Made by a program: the position numbers and the translations under genes. Positions 35,243-43,614 of a stretch of DNA of 64,000 nt are shown piece by piece (position 1 is the stretch's first letter; the number at the start of each line of letters is the position of its first letter). The notes below the pieces were generated by a model. That model did no database searches, was not told the origin of the DNA, and saw only the letters and a program-made list of their open reading frames with translations. The stretch is from CAIYRG01 sp965247505 (lineage in GTDB: Bacteria > Pseudomonadota > Alphaproteobacteria > Micropepsales > Micropepsaceae). The DNA lies in NCBI GenBank assembly GCA_965247505.1, contig OZ252020.1, forward strand, positions 1,302,001-1,366,000. Direction: 5' to 3'.

Positions 35243-36514
35243 TCACCATTTTGCGACGAGATCGTCCTCCATCACTTTGCGCCAATCGTCGTCAAGTGGC
35301 ACCAAGGAGTCATAGGCCCGCGCCTTGCGATAGGTATCGGGCTCGAGCCCACGCGGTGTTCCACCCTCTTCATTGATTTTCATCGCTTCCAGCATGAGGC
35401 GGCGCATCGCAACGATGGCCTTATCGGATGTCCCCAGGAATTCCTTTGAGCGGTCGACGACCGGCCCCATTCCTTCCTGCAGAGCGAGGTCTTGCGTATT
35501 GACGCCCTCAATGCCGGTGAAGGTTTTGGTTTTCTGAGCCTGACGGTCGATCATATAGTCGTTCGACTGATTGCGTTTCAGGCGAAATGTTCCCGGAATA
35601 ATATCATTATCACCGCGTCCGAATTCCGTTTCATGATGGTCGACCAATTCGGGCGTCAGCTCGGGACCGGGGTTGATCGCGTAATGCCAATTGTAAACGA
35701 AGGTCGTTGTGTCATCGATCGGCATCCAAAGATGGCCAAAATTCCGCGCAACCGGATAGACCTTTCCGTCCCAGGCAATGACCTGCGCGCGCACCTGCTG
35801 GAACGGCATGAAATAATGATAGACCCGCACATAGCTTCCATCGGGGCCAAGATTACGGTGCGAAACATATGAATAACCGTACTCCGTTCGCTCCACTTCA
35901 ATGCGCGGCGCGCGGTCGCGGTTGCGAAGCATACTGGCATCGCCCATTTTATTGTTGTGGGCGAAGGATGAATGTGCGGTGTCGAGGCCGCCTTCCAGCC
36001 CTTGCAGCCAGTTGCAATTCTCGAATGTCTTGGAGACATGGCAATGGGTGGGCGGGGCGCGCATCCAGTCATAATCGGGCTTAGCCGGTTGGTGCTCCGG
36101 TGATCCCATATAGGTCCAAACGATCCCAGCTCGCTCGAAAGTTGGATAGGCGCGGATTTTCACTTTCGCCTGGAGTGTCGTTCCCGCTGGCTCGGACGGC
36201 ATGTCCACACAATCGCCATTCTTGTCGAATTTCCAGCCATGATAGACACAGCGCAATCCGCATTCTTCATTGCGCCCGAAAAAAAGCGGCGCTCGGCGGT
36301 GCGGGCAATAGGCCTCGACGAGACCAACACTTCCTTCGCTATCGCGAAAAGCGATGAGATCTTCGCCGGCTAAACGCACACGCAAAGGAGCGCCATCCCT
36401 TTCCGGCAGTTCAGATGAAAGAGCAGCCGGCAGCCAGTAGCGCCGGAGAAGCTTTCCCGCCGGCGTATCCGGACCGACGCGAGTAATCTTTTGGTTTTCT
36501 TCAGGCGAAAGCAT
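35243..36514 (-). CDS. Rieske aromatic oxygenase alpha subunit, copy 2
   Basis: 423 residues, same architecture as its neighbours, with identical Rieske and iron motifs (YCPHRRAPLFFGRNEECG, CVYHGWKFD, GGLDTAHSSFAHNN). It differs mainly in the substrate-domain segments: HRNLGPDGSYVRVYHYFMPF, a NWHYAINPGPELTPELVDHH insert and LEAMKINEEGGTPRG, suggesting a distinct substrate. Follows copy 3 by 18 bp. GGAGA precedes the ATG. Confidence 0.9.
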   Translation of the reverse strand: MLSPEENQKITRVGPDTPAGKLLRRYWLPAALSSELPERDGAPLRVRLAGEDLIAFRDSEGSVGLVEAYCPHRRAPLFFGRNEECGLRCVYHGWKFDKNGDCVDMPSEPAGTTLQAKVKIRAYPTFERAGIVWTYMGSPEHQPAKPDYDWMRAPPTHCHVSKTFENCNWLQGLEGGLDTAHSSFAHNNKMGDASMLRNRDRAPRIEVERTEYGYSYVSHRNLGPDGSYVRVYHYFMPFQQVRAQVIAWDGKVYPVARNFGHLWMPIDDTTTFVYNWHYAINPGPELTPELVDHHETEFGRGDNDIIPGTFRLKRNQSNDYMIDRQAQKTKTFTGIEGVNTQDLALQEGMGPVVDRSKEFLGTSDKAIVAMRRLMLEAMKINEEGGTPRGLEPDTYRKARAYDSLVPLDDDWRKVMEDDLVAKW

Positions 36515-36532
36515 GGAGGTTTCTCCAACCGA

Positions 36533-37801
36533 TTACCAAATTGCGACAAGGTCTTCCTTCATGACCTCTTTCCACACCGCGTCTGCGGGTATCACTCGGT
36601 CATAGGCGCGAATATTGCGATAGGTGTCCGGATTGAGCCCGCGCAGGTCTTCGCCTTTTTCGTTCTGCGAGATCGCCTCAAGAATAATGCGCCGCATTGC
36701 GACAATGGCCTTGTCGGATGTTCCTAGGAACTCTTTCGAGCGGTCGACAATGGGGCCCATGCCTTCTTGCAGCGCGAAATCTTGCGTGTTGACGCCCACG
36801 ATGCCTGTGTAGTTCTCAGTCTTTTGCATTTGCCGGTCGATGAGATAGTCGTTCGACTGGTTGCGCTTTAAACGGAACGTGCCGGGAATGTTATTGATTT
36901 TGCCGCGGCCTGCCGCCACCTCGCGCTTTTCAACTGCTTCCGGCACCAATTCATCTTCCGGGTGTGGCGCGCACATGATGTTAAAGACATGGGTCGTGTG
37001 GTCGTCGATTGGAACCCAAATATGGCCGTCGAGGCGCGCAGGTCTATTGCGCACGCCTTCATAGCCGATGATGCTGGCCCGCATTTGCTGGGCCGGCATC
37101 ACAAAGTGGTAGACGCGCATATATATCCCAGCGTCCACCTTGCGTGTGGAGGCGTAATAGTAACCGTAATCCGTGCGTTCGACTTCAAGATGCGGGGCTT
37201 TGTCGTGTTGGCGCAGATTGTCGCGCGCGCCGAGCTTGTTGTTATGCGCGAAAGACGAATGCGCGGTGTCCAGACCGCCCTCTAGTGTTTGCAGCCAGTT
37301 GCAGTTCTCGTAAGTTTTAGAGACAAAGCGGTGCGTATCGGGCGCCCGCGTCCATTCATAATCGGGTGCTTCGGGCTGTTTGTCCTTATCGCCCATATAG
37401 GTCCAAATGACGCCGCCTTTTTCGATACAGGGATAGGCAAGAATTTTGACCTTGGCTTGTAACGTTGTGCCCGCCGGCTCCGACGGCATGTCGACACAAT
37501 CGCCGTTTTTGCCGAATTTCCAGCCATGATAAACACAGCGAAGACCGCACTCTTCGTTGCGTCCAAAGAACAATGGGGCTCGGCGGTGCGGGCAATAGGC
37601 TTCGACAAGTCCGATATTTCCTTCCGTATCGCGAAACGCGATCAAGTCCTCACCCAGCATACGTATCCGCAGTGGTGCACCATCGTTTTCCGGCAATTCC
37701 TTAGACAGGCAGGCTGGCCACCAATAGCGACGGAGATATTCGCCGCCGGGCGTACCCTTACCGACATGCGTAACCCGCTCATTCTCGGCGACAGACAACA
37801 T
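36533..37801 (-). CDS. Rieske aromatic oxygenase alpha subunit, copy 3
   Basis: 422 residues. Same motif set as copies 1 and 2 (CPHRRAPLFFGRNEECG, CVYHGWKFG, EGGLDTAHSSFAHNN, DFALQEGMGPIVDRSKEF). Substrate-domain differences include STRKVDAGIYMRVYHFVMPA, IGYEGVRNRPARLDGHIW and NIMCAPHPEDELVPEAVEKR. First oxygenase after the Zn-dehydrogenase (19-bp gap), with GAGGAG before the ATG. Its core looks closer to copy 1 than to copy 2 by eye. All three lie head to tail, indicating tandem duplication. Confidence 0.9.
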   Translation of the reverse strand: MLSVAENERVTHVGKGTPGGEYLRRYWWPACLSKELPENDGAPLRIRMLGEDLIAFRDTEGNIGLVEAYCPHRRAPLFFGRNEECGLRCVYHGWKFGKNGDCVDMPSEPAGTTLQAKVKILAYPCIEKGGVIWTYMGDKDKQPEAPDYEWTRAPDTHRFVSKTYENCNWLQTLEGGLDTAHSSFAHNNKLGARDNLRQHDKAPHLEVERTDYGYYYASTRKVDAGIYMRVYHFVMPAQQMRASIIGYEGVRNRPARLDGHIWVPIDDHTTHVFNIMCAPHPEDELVPEAVEKREVAAGRGKINNIPGTFRLKRNQSNDYLIDRQMQKTENYTGIVGVNTQDFALQEGMGPIVDRSKEFLGTSDKAIVAMRRIILEAISQNEKGEDLRGLNPDTYRNIRAYDRVIPADAVWKEVMKEDLVAIW

Positions 37802-37820
37802 TTCTCATTCTCCTCTAGTG

Positions 37821-38921
37821 CTAATTCCAAGGCTCAATAGTGACGTGAATGGCGCGCTCTTTCAGCTCGCCGCCGACCAGCCGCAATGCATGGTCTGTAT
37901 CTTTCAGACCAAACACATGGGTCGAAATCAAATCAAACGGAATCTTACCGGCTTTCATGGCGCGCAAGGCAAGTTCCACCGCGTGAAAAGAATGGCCCCG
38001 GGTGCCGCGTAGATTTACTTGATATTGAATCACGCGGTCGATGTTCAGCGGCACCGGGCCCTTCTTATAGGCCGTGCACAACATCGTGCCGCGCTTTTTA
38101 ACAAATGCAAGTCCGCCATTGATGATCTCTGGTCCGCCGCCCGAAACCTCCAACACGATATCGGCCATCCGGCCATCGGTGATCTCGTTGATCTGTTCGC
38201 GCGGGTCACCATCATCGAGCGTGACCGCATGGGTTGCGCCCAATTTTTTGGCGGTTTCAAAGCGTTCCTTGTGGCGCGAAAGCCCGGCGATAATCACATT
38301 GTCGGCGCCCGAAGCGGCGGCCGCAACAACGCAGCCAAATCCCTGCTGACCTGGTCCGATGATGACGACCGTTTTCCCCGGGCCCGCGGCACCGTCGAGA
38401 TAGGTCCATTGGAAGCCATTGCCGATGGGAAGCGCCATCGCCGCGATATGCGGTGCCACGCCTTCGGGGACGCGATGAAAAATCGTGCGTGGATGAAGAT
38501 AGAGATATTGGCTCTGACCGCCATATAGGGCGGGCGCCACGTTTAACGACGTCGAGCCGTAGCGGATCGTGCCCGACCTCTGCGCGTCGGTTTCGAAACA
38601 AGAGCGGTATTCGCCGGTCCGGCAATAATCGCAATGTCCACAGGCGAGATATTCCTCCAGCGCGACGCAATCGCCTTCCGAAACGCCCCAGCGTGCGCGT
38701 GCCGCGTCGCCGAGCTTTTCCACCACGCCGACGATCTCGTGCCCGAGAATCGATGGCGCAAATTTCTGATTGACATATTTGCCGACGTCCGAGCCGCATA
38801 TGCCGTTGGCAATCACGCGGAGCAATCCCGCATCGCCCGGCAGATCCGGAATCGGTATCTCACGAAGCTCGGTTGTTTTCGGCGCGGTCATAACCGCTGC
38901 AAGAGAAGTAGAAGCGCTCAT
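37821..38921 (-). CDS. Zn-dependent alcohol dehydrogenase-like protein, copy A
   Basis: 366 residues, medium-chain dehydrogenase. Catalytic zinc ligands are in NGICGSDVGKY (Cys) and LGHEIVG (His-Glu); structural zinc cysteines in LACGHCDYCRTGEYRSC; the Rossmann turn in VVIIGPGQQGFG. Start at 38921 (MSASTSLAAVM) since the upstream frame is Arg-rich junk. First gene of the five-gene operon with three Rieske oxygenases and a Pht5-like protein, so a likely role is oxidation of a dihydrodiol or alcohol intermediate. Paralogues at 47269 and 53651. Confidence 0.87.
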   Translation of the reverse strand: MSASTSLAAVMTAPKTTELREIPIPDLPGDAGLLRVIANGICGSDVGKYVNQKFAPSILGHEIVGVVEKLGDAARARWGVSEGDCVALEEYLACGHCDYCRTGEYRSCFETDAQRSGTIRYGSTSLNVAPALYGGQSQYLYLHPRTIFHRVPEGVAPHIAAMALPIGNGFQWTYLDGAAGPGKTVVIIGPGQQGFGCVVAAAASGADNVIIAGLSRHKERFETAKKLGATHAVTLDDGDPREQINEITDGRMADIVLEVSGGGPEIINGGLAFVKKRGTMLCTAYKKGPVPLNIDRVIQYQVNLRGTRGHSFHAVELALRAMKAGKIPFDLISTHVFGLKDTDHALRLVGGELKERAIHVTIEPWN

Positions 38922-39298
38922 AGGTACGCCCCGAAGGTAAGGCCGCCGTCTTCTGTTCGGCCGGCCTTTAAAGGCCAATTTTCGTGGGAATTGCGACGCA
39001 TTTTCAAGCCGTTTTGGGGGTTGCGAGCCGGGTCTTCTATAGGAGGGGGCGTAGGTTCTGACAAGCGCATTGCCTTTAGAAGATTGGGCCCTAGACGGCA
39101 TGGATTATAGCGTTCCTTTGATTTGAAATGGCATTGGCAATTTTATTGCGCAGTCTCGGGAAAACAGCATTGATCCTTCTCAATCTCTTGTGCGCTAGCC
39201 GCCCAATTGCAATCCAGTGCCGGTGTTTGACCGCACTTATTGCGCCAATGTTATAAGCGCGGGCGCCATTTTTCCGCGCAGTGCGCGTTAGGGGACTT
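38922..39298. other. Divergent promoter region between catabolic operons
   Basis: No gene. A possible plus-strand promoter is TTGACC at about 39227 with TTATAA 18 bases downstream. An inverted GGCCGGCCTTTAAAGGCC-like palindrome near 38957 could bind a regulator. No regulator gene is adjacent. Confidence 0.45.
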
Positions 39299-40126
39299 AT
39301 GACGGAAAAAGTGACGATTCCGGCGCTTCACCAGATGAAGCGCGATGGAACAAAGATCGTCGGCATGGTCGCATGGGACGTTCAGATGGCCCAGATCGTC
39401 GACCGGGCTGGCGTCGACATCATCTCGGTTGGCGATACGATTGGCGTCAATCTTTGGGGCCATGCCAGCCCGCATGAGGTGACGCTGGACGAGATGATCT
39501 TGGTCGGCAAGGCGGTGCGGCGCGGAGTAACTCGCGCCCTGATGAGCATCGATTTTCCCTCCGGCATTTTAGAGCAAGGCACTGAGGCGTCCGTGCAGGC
39601 CGCAAAGCGCGTCGTTGCTGAGACCGGCGCGGATATCGTCAAGCTCGACGGCGTGGCGGAGTTTCCCGATGCGATCACGGCAATCGACCAAGCCGGCATC
39701 CCGGTCTTCGCGCAATTCGGCATCACGCCACAGACCGCAAAAAAATACGGATTCGAATATGCGGGGATTTCAAAAGCGGGCGCGCAGATCCCGCTTGAGA
39801 TGAAAGATCAATTCGTAGCAGAGGCGAAACTATTGGAGGACGCCGGCGCCTCGCTTCTCGATATTACAAATTCGGGCCCGGTGATCGGCGAGGCGGTGAC
39901 CAAAGCGGCCAGGCTTCCCGTCATTGGCGGGTTCGGCGGCGGGCCCTGGCTCGATGGCCGCATGCGCATGTCTTATGCGGCAATCGGCTATCACGCCAAG
40001 ACAATCGATTCTGCGGGCGAAAACTACGCCCATGTTGCAAGAACGGCGCTTAGCGCTCTTGAGGAATATGTCGCGGATGTTCGCGCCTCAAATCAGATCA
40101 AGGGCCAAGCGCCCACAAAGGCCTAA
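39299..40126 (+). CDS. Ketopantoate hydroxymethyltransferase-like protein (PanB family)
   Basis: 275 residues, TIM-barrel aldolase of the PanB/isocitrate-lyase superfamily: VTIPALHQMKRDGTKIVGMVAWD, GVDIISVGDTIGVNLWGH (metal Asp), VTLDEMILVGKAVRRG, VKLDGVAEFPDAI and IPVFAQFGITPQ. These parallel PanB closely, but VAWDVQ replaces the usual TAYDAP and the C-terminal half diverges (DITNSGPVIGEAVTKAARLP). It stands next to a hydrolase in a catabolic island, not to panC. A retro-aldol or aldol step on a ring-cleavage product is a reasonable inference. Start at 39299 with AGGGG upstream. Confidence 0.75.
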   Translation: MTEKVTIPALHQMKRDGTKIVGMVAWDVQMAQIVDRAGVDIISVGDTIGVNLWGHASPHEVTLDEMILVGKAVRRGVTRALMSIDFPSGILEQGTEASVQAAKRVVAETGADIVKLDGVAEFPDAITAIDQAGIPVFAQFGITPQTAKKYGFEYAGISKAGAQIPLEMKDQFVAEAKLLEDAGASLLDITNSGPVIGEAVTKAARLPVIGGFGGGPWLDGRMRMSYAAIGYHAKTIDSAGENYAHVARTALSALEEYVADVRASNQIKGQAPTKA

Positions 40127-40131
40127 CGCCC

Positions 40132-40989
40132 ATGCCCAGCACCATGATCGACGGCATCAATACCAATTACGAGATTGTGGGCGAAGGTCCGCCGCTATTG
40201 ATGTTCTCACCCGGCGGCTTCGATGCGACTTTGGAGAAATGGACAACGCTTGGCGTCTATAAGCGCATCAAGCTCTTGGACCATCTTCCCAAAAAATACA
40301 GCTGTATCATTTTCGATAAGCGCGAGACGGGCCATTCTGGCGGACGGGTCGAGCGCATCGAATGGGCAAACTATGTCGCCCAAGGAAAAGGTCTGCTCGA
40401 TCATCTTGAATTAGACAAGGCCCATATTATGGGCGGCTGCGTCGGCTGTTCTTCCGTGGTGGCCTTTGCGATCGCTCATCCCAAAGCAACGCGCTCAATG
40501 GTGCTTTATTGGCCGGCGGGTGGCGCGAAATATCGCATCAACACCCATGCGCGCTTCGCGCAACATCTGGCCTATGTGCAGGAACACGGACTTTCCGGTG
40601 TAGTCGATTTAGTGAAATCCACCGAAGATTCATTCAGCAAGGATCCGCGCGGCGGGCCATGGTGCTCGGTGATCCGCAACGACGCTGATTTTGCAAAAGA
40701 TTATGCAGAGCGAGATGCCGCCCAATACCAGAGCATGGTCGCCGGCATGGCGCGGAATATGTTCGACCGCGACAGCGCGCCGGGCGCCGAGCCCGAAGAC
40801 ATGATGCGCTTAAACATTCCCACCTTGGTCGTGCCGGGCAATGATCCTTCGCACGCGACTTCCGCGGCCTGTTATTTGGAAGAGTGCATTGAAGGCTCTG
40901 AATATTGGGACGTGCCGGTCGATTTACAGACTGACGAAACTGCACCTGCGCGGATTTTGGAATTCCTCGCAAAGGTAGAGGCGGGGTAG
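40132..40989 (+). CDS. Alpha/beta hydrolase with cysteine at the nucleophile position
   Basis: 285 residues. N-terminal INTNYEIVGEGPPLLMFSPGGF (oxyanion region) and FDKRETGHSGG. The nucleophile elbow reads IMGGCVGCSSVVAF, so Cys stands where Ser is usual (GxSxG), as in dienelactone hydrolase. The acid is probably Asp in VVPGNDPSH; no canonical C-terminal GH is seen, so the triad may be rearranged or absent. Five bases after the PanB-like gene, so the two are surely co-expressed. May cleave a C-C or lactone bond of a ring-fission product. Confidence 0.8.
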   Translation: MPSTMIDGINTNYEIVGEGPPLLMFSPGGFDATLEKWTTLGVYKRIKLLDHLPKKYSCIIFDKRETGHSGGRVERIEWANYVAQGKGLLDHLELDKAHIMGGCVGCSSVVAFAIAHPKATRSMVLYWPAGGAKYRINTHARFAQHLAYVQEHGLSGVVDLVKSTEDSFSKDPRGGPWCSVIRNDADFAKDYAERDAAQYQSMVAGMARNMFDRDSAPGAEPEDMMRLNIPTLVVPGNDPSHATSAACYLEECIEGSEYWDVPVDLQTDETAPARILEFLAKVEAG

Positions 40990-40992
40990 GGG

Positions 40993-41058
40993 CACCCCCC
41001 TTCCATCAGCCTCCGCTAAAGCTATGGCTGACACCTTCCCCCTCAAGGGGGGAAGGGA
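40993..41058. repeat. CCCCCTCAAGGGGG-type repeat, left copy around 117-aa gene
   Basis: Contains CACCCCCCTTCC, then ACACCTTCCCCCTCAAGGGG and GGAAGG, a palindrome. An inverted copy is at 41449-41492; the pair brackets one small gene. The same family brackets another small gene at 48515-48896. Confidence 0.85.
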
Positions 41059-41068
41059 AGAAGACTTC

Positions 41069-41422
41069 CTAGATGATAATCGTATTCTCGCCGATTGTGA
41101 CGCGATACGATTCGAATTCAGGCAACGCTTCGAAGCGGAGTACTTGCCCGTCATCGAAAATCAAGATCAGCATATCACCGTTCTCCACCCGCGCGGTCGA
41201 AACTTGATGCTCGATAAGTCCCATAAGGTTCGAATGTAGTGTCGGAACAGGCACCGTTGCCGACAGATCCCCGTTGATCCGCTCGTGGAAGAAAGTACTC
41301 TCAGCACATATCGTCACGTCGCCGTCGAAGTGGAGATAGGTTTGATTGGCGTTGAGGCAAATCATCTCGAGCGTATGTCCACCAAACAGGCCGGGGTCGA
41401 AATCTGATGGAAATTTGTACAT
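41069..41422 (-). CDS. Hypothetical protein in a repeat-bounded cassette
   Basis: 117 residues, acidic, predicted mostly beta (ICLNANQTYLHFDGDVTICA; MLILIFDDGQVLRFEALPEF). No signal peptide, no motif recognised. It could belong to small beta-rich proteins of the DUF6188 kind but this is only an impression. Bounded closely by inverted copies of a palindromic repeat (40993-41058 and 41449-41492), with 10 bp from its stop to the left copy. Confidence 0.6.
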   Translation of the reverse strand: MYKFPSDFDPGLFGGHTLEMICLNANQTYLHFDGDVTICAESTFFHERINGDLSATVPVPTLHSNLMGLIEHQVSTARVENGDMLILIFDDGQVLRFEALPEFESYRVTIGENTIII

Positions 41423-41448
41423 AGCCTCTGTTCGTCTTGTTTTTGCCG

Positions 41449-41492
41449 TCCCCCCTTGAGGGGGAAGGTCCCACGAAGTGAGGGAAGGGGGG
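41449..41492. repeat. CCCCCTCAAGGGGG-type repeat, right copy around 117-aa gene
   Basis: TCCCCCCTTGAGGGGGAAGG then GAAGTGAGGGAAGGGGGG. Inverted relative to 40993-41058. Ends exactly at the stop codon of the NMT1-like gene. Confidence 0.85.
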
Positions 41493-42413
41493 TTAGTTCC
41501 ACAAATCCTGAAACGCAGTCGCCACGACTTTCTCGTAGGGCACTTCGGACTTCAAAATTCCTTGGGCGCGAGCGAAAGCGTTCATGCCCGAAACGAATTC
41601 TCCCGAAATCGAGGAACCGTAATAGGGAAGATCGCGTCGCACCAGCTCGGCGATCAGACCGGCTTCGCGCTCGGGAAAGAGTGCGGCCCCGGCTCTTGCC
41701 GCGAGTGAGAAATCTTCTTTTAACGCCGCATGGGTTTTCACCATTGCCCGCACGGCTGCTGCGGCTGTTTCGGGCTCACGCGCAATGAGAGGATCCGTCG
41801 TGGCTATCGAGGCCATCGTATAATTGAAAGCCTTTTTCGGCCCGTCGCCGCGTCTGATATCGAGCACCACTTTGCCCGTACCGCTCAAAACCGCTACTTC
41901 CGTACCCATGCCATTGGCCCAAAAGCCGTCGATCTTTTTCTCTTCCAGGGCTTTGGCCGCGGTCAGGCCGAAATTGACCGTCTTGCCGATCGCGCCCGGC
42001 ACCGGTGCGATCTCGACTTCGTCGCGCACCAGATCGATCCCGCCCTCGATCAGAAGTTGTTTCAAACCCAAATCAACCCAAGGCGCCGCGCCGATGCACT
42101 TGCCCTTGACGATTTCAAGATCGCCGCGCTCAGGGTTGAGATCAGAAGCCATGACCAAGAACCAATACATGCCTTGGCCTTGGGCCGAGAGGAGCTTCAC
42201 GCCCTCCCATTCGGGAAATGCAGCTAATGCCGAATGCGCCGCGCCCCCGACGAAATCGATCTCGCCCGATTTGAGCGCAGAGTAGGTTTTGTCGACCGGG
42301 AAGATAAGTTCGAGCGAGACATCGAGGCCCTCGCGCGCGAAGAAGCCCAGTTCCACTGCCGCTGCAGCTGGGAAATAGGAATTCGAAATAAGATCTGGAA
42401 CCGCGAGTTTCAT
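41493..42413 (-). CDS. NMT1/SsuA-like binding-fold protein without signal peptide
   Basis: 306 residues starting MKLAVPDLISNSYFPAAAAV. The fold is that of SsuA/THI5-like proteins: ELGFFAREGLDVSLELIFPV, YSALKSGEIDFVGGAAHSAL and a GKCIGAAPWVDLGLKQLL region. Unlike the receptor at 7255 it has no signal peptide and no ABC partner nearby. It ends an apparent operon DUF2848-cupin-NMT1 (gaps: overlap, then 9 bp). It may be a cytoplasmic enzyme like the Pht5 group, or a receptor whose leader is missing; the first seems more likely. Confidence 0.75.
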   Translation of the reverse strand: MKLAVPDLISNSYFPAAAAVELGFFAREGLDVSLELIFPVDKTYSALKSGEIDFVGGAAHSALAAFPEWEGVKLLSAQGQGMYWFLVMASDLNPERGDLEIVKGKCIGAAPWVDLGLKQLLIEGGIDLVRDEVEIAPVPGAIGKTVNFGLTAAKALEEKKIDGFWANGMGTEVAVLSGTGKVVLDIRRGDGPKKAFNYTMASIATTDPLIAREPETAAAAVRAMVKTHAALKEDFSLAARAGAALFPEREAGLIAELVRRDLPYYGSSISGEFVSGMNAFARAQGILKSEVPYEKVVATAFQDLWN

Positions 42414-42422
42414 AAAATTGGC

Positions 42423-42836
42423 CTATGCGGCGCTAGGCTTACCGCTCTCGTCGTAATAGTGAATCTCGAACAGCAAGCAGCCATTGTCGGACTTAAATGG
42501 TCCGTGAAAAACGCCGGGCGGTCGGCAGGCATAGGCGGTGTGGTCGAATTTCTCGCCGCCATTGCCCGAACCATCATTTCCTACGATGAGATCGCCTTTG
42601 AGAAGATAAACTTCCTCCCAATGATCGTGCACGAAGGGCTCGGTGGTGAATGTGCCGGCATCGAAACGCATCAGCCGTGTGCGGCCGCCCGTTTTTGCCG
42701 TCTCGTCGATATCGCTCGCGAGAATTTTTTGCTTGATGCCGGGCGGATAGCCTTCAGGCGTTGCCCAGCCCTCGTCCATGTCGAGCGGGCAAAATTCTAA
42801 ATGCGGTTTGTTCATCGCCATAAGCGTTTCTATCAT
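42423..42836 (-). CDS. Small single-domain cupin protein
   Basis: 137 residues. Cupin metal motif FVHDHWEEVYLLKGDL (HxHx3E) and RPPGVFHGPF (His) are complete, so a metal is probably bound. Contains DIDETAKTGGRTRLMRFDAG like ChrR/acetylacetone-type cupins. The ATG overlaps the DUF2848 stop (ATGA); in-frame ATGs 15 and 21 bp later (MAMNKPHLEF, MNKPHLEF) are alternative starts. Followed after 9 bp by the NMT1-like gene. Enzyme role unknown. Confidence 0.8.
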   Translation of the reverse strand: MIETLMAMNKPHLEFCPLDMDEGWATPEGYPPGIKQKILASDIDETAKTGGRTRLMRFDAGTFTTEPFVHDHWEEVYLLKGDLIVGNDGSGNGGEKFDHTAYACRPPGVFHGPFKSDNGCLLFEIHYYDESGKPSAA

Positions 42837-43525
42837 CCCATGACCGGCAACGTCACCATGTCATAACCATGGCGGAGGCTGCGTTTCGCGACCGGGTCTT
42901 CTAATTCGAACTCAAAACGTTTCGCGGCGGTGGCGAACTCGCCTTTGACCGGCAATGTCCCGCAAAACATCAGCGTTCCTTCGGGCAATGCTCCATTCGA
43001 TGAATAGCGGCTTATCAAATCATCGGGGGCTAACATCGCGGTCACGGCGCCCTCCTGATAGAGGCGCTTGGAACCGTTTTCGACAGCGAAGGAGCGCAGC
43101 ACCAAATCGTCCCAATGATCCGCTAATTCTTCATAGGGCCAGAATTCGCGCGCCACTGGCTTGTCGCACATCTCTTTCGAGACACTGACATTATAGGCCT
43201 CGACTTTGCGGTCGGTATGATCGGAACCCGCGCCCACCCATAATTTGCCGTGCGCCTGTAACAGCACGAATTCCACTTCGCCGCTCGATTGCTCGCCCAG
43301 CACTTCGATGGTCTCATTGGTGGTCAAGCGCGCAGCCGAAACGCGATAGAAAATCGGAGTTGAGGAAGGCCGCGTCACACCGAGCGCCTCCAACTCTTTG
43401 ATATGTTTCTCGACTGCTTCGGCATCGCGCCCGGTCCAGCCCGCAATCACCGCATCTTCGATGAGCGCCTCGCGCGCTACCGGCGCGTCCGCTCCTTCGT
43501 GAAAATAAAAAAGCAATGTCTGCAC
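42833..43525 (-). CDS. DUF2848 family protein
   Basis: 230 residues from a GTG start at 43525 (VQTLLFYF), supported by GAGGA six bases upstream. A longer frame exists but its extra 20 codons lie inside a palindromic repeat. Contains STPIFYRVSAARLTTNETIEV, VGAGSDHTDRKVEAYNVSVS (conserved SDHTDR), and GTLMFCGTLPVKGEFATA near the end, as in DUF2848 and fumarylacetoacetate-hydrolase-like folds. Possibly a hydrolase or hydratase of ring-cleavage products. First gene of the DUF2848-cupin-NMT1 operon. Confidence 0.78.
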   Translation of the reverse strand: MQTLLFYFHEGADAPVAREALIEDAVIAGWTGRDAEAVEKHIKELEALGVTRPSSTPIFYRVSAARLTTNETIEVLGEQSSGEVEFVLLQAHGKLWVGAGSDHTDRKVEAYNVSVSKEMCDKPVAREFWPYEELADHWDDLVLRSFAVENGSKRLYQEGAVTAMLAPDDLISRYSSNGALPEGTLMFCGTLPVKGEFATAAKRFEFELEDPVAKRSLRHGYDMVTLPVMG

Positions 43526-43540
43526 AGCGTGTCCTCTAGC

Positions 43541-43608
43541 CCTCACCCTGATCTCGTCGAAGGGTGAGTGGGTCCAATTGCTCATGCTTCGACAAGCTCA
43601 GCATGAGG
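43541..43608. repeat. Two TTCGACAAGCTCAG-type palindromes
   Basis: CTCACCCT..TCGAAGGGTGAG at 43541-43568 and CTCATGC-ttcgacaagctca-GCATGAG at 43581-43607, same family as 4099 and 5336. Seven bases separate it from the stop of the Pht5-like gene at 43615, so it may act in transcript ending. Confidence 0.85.
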
Positions 43609-43614
43609 GTATCG

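Noticed and set aside
43526..43585. N-terminal extension of the DUF2848 protein
   Set aside because: The extra 20 codons are encoded by a palindromic repeat found elsewhere; a GTG with GAGGA at 43525 is the better start.
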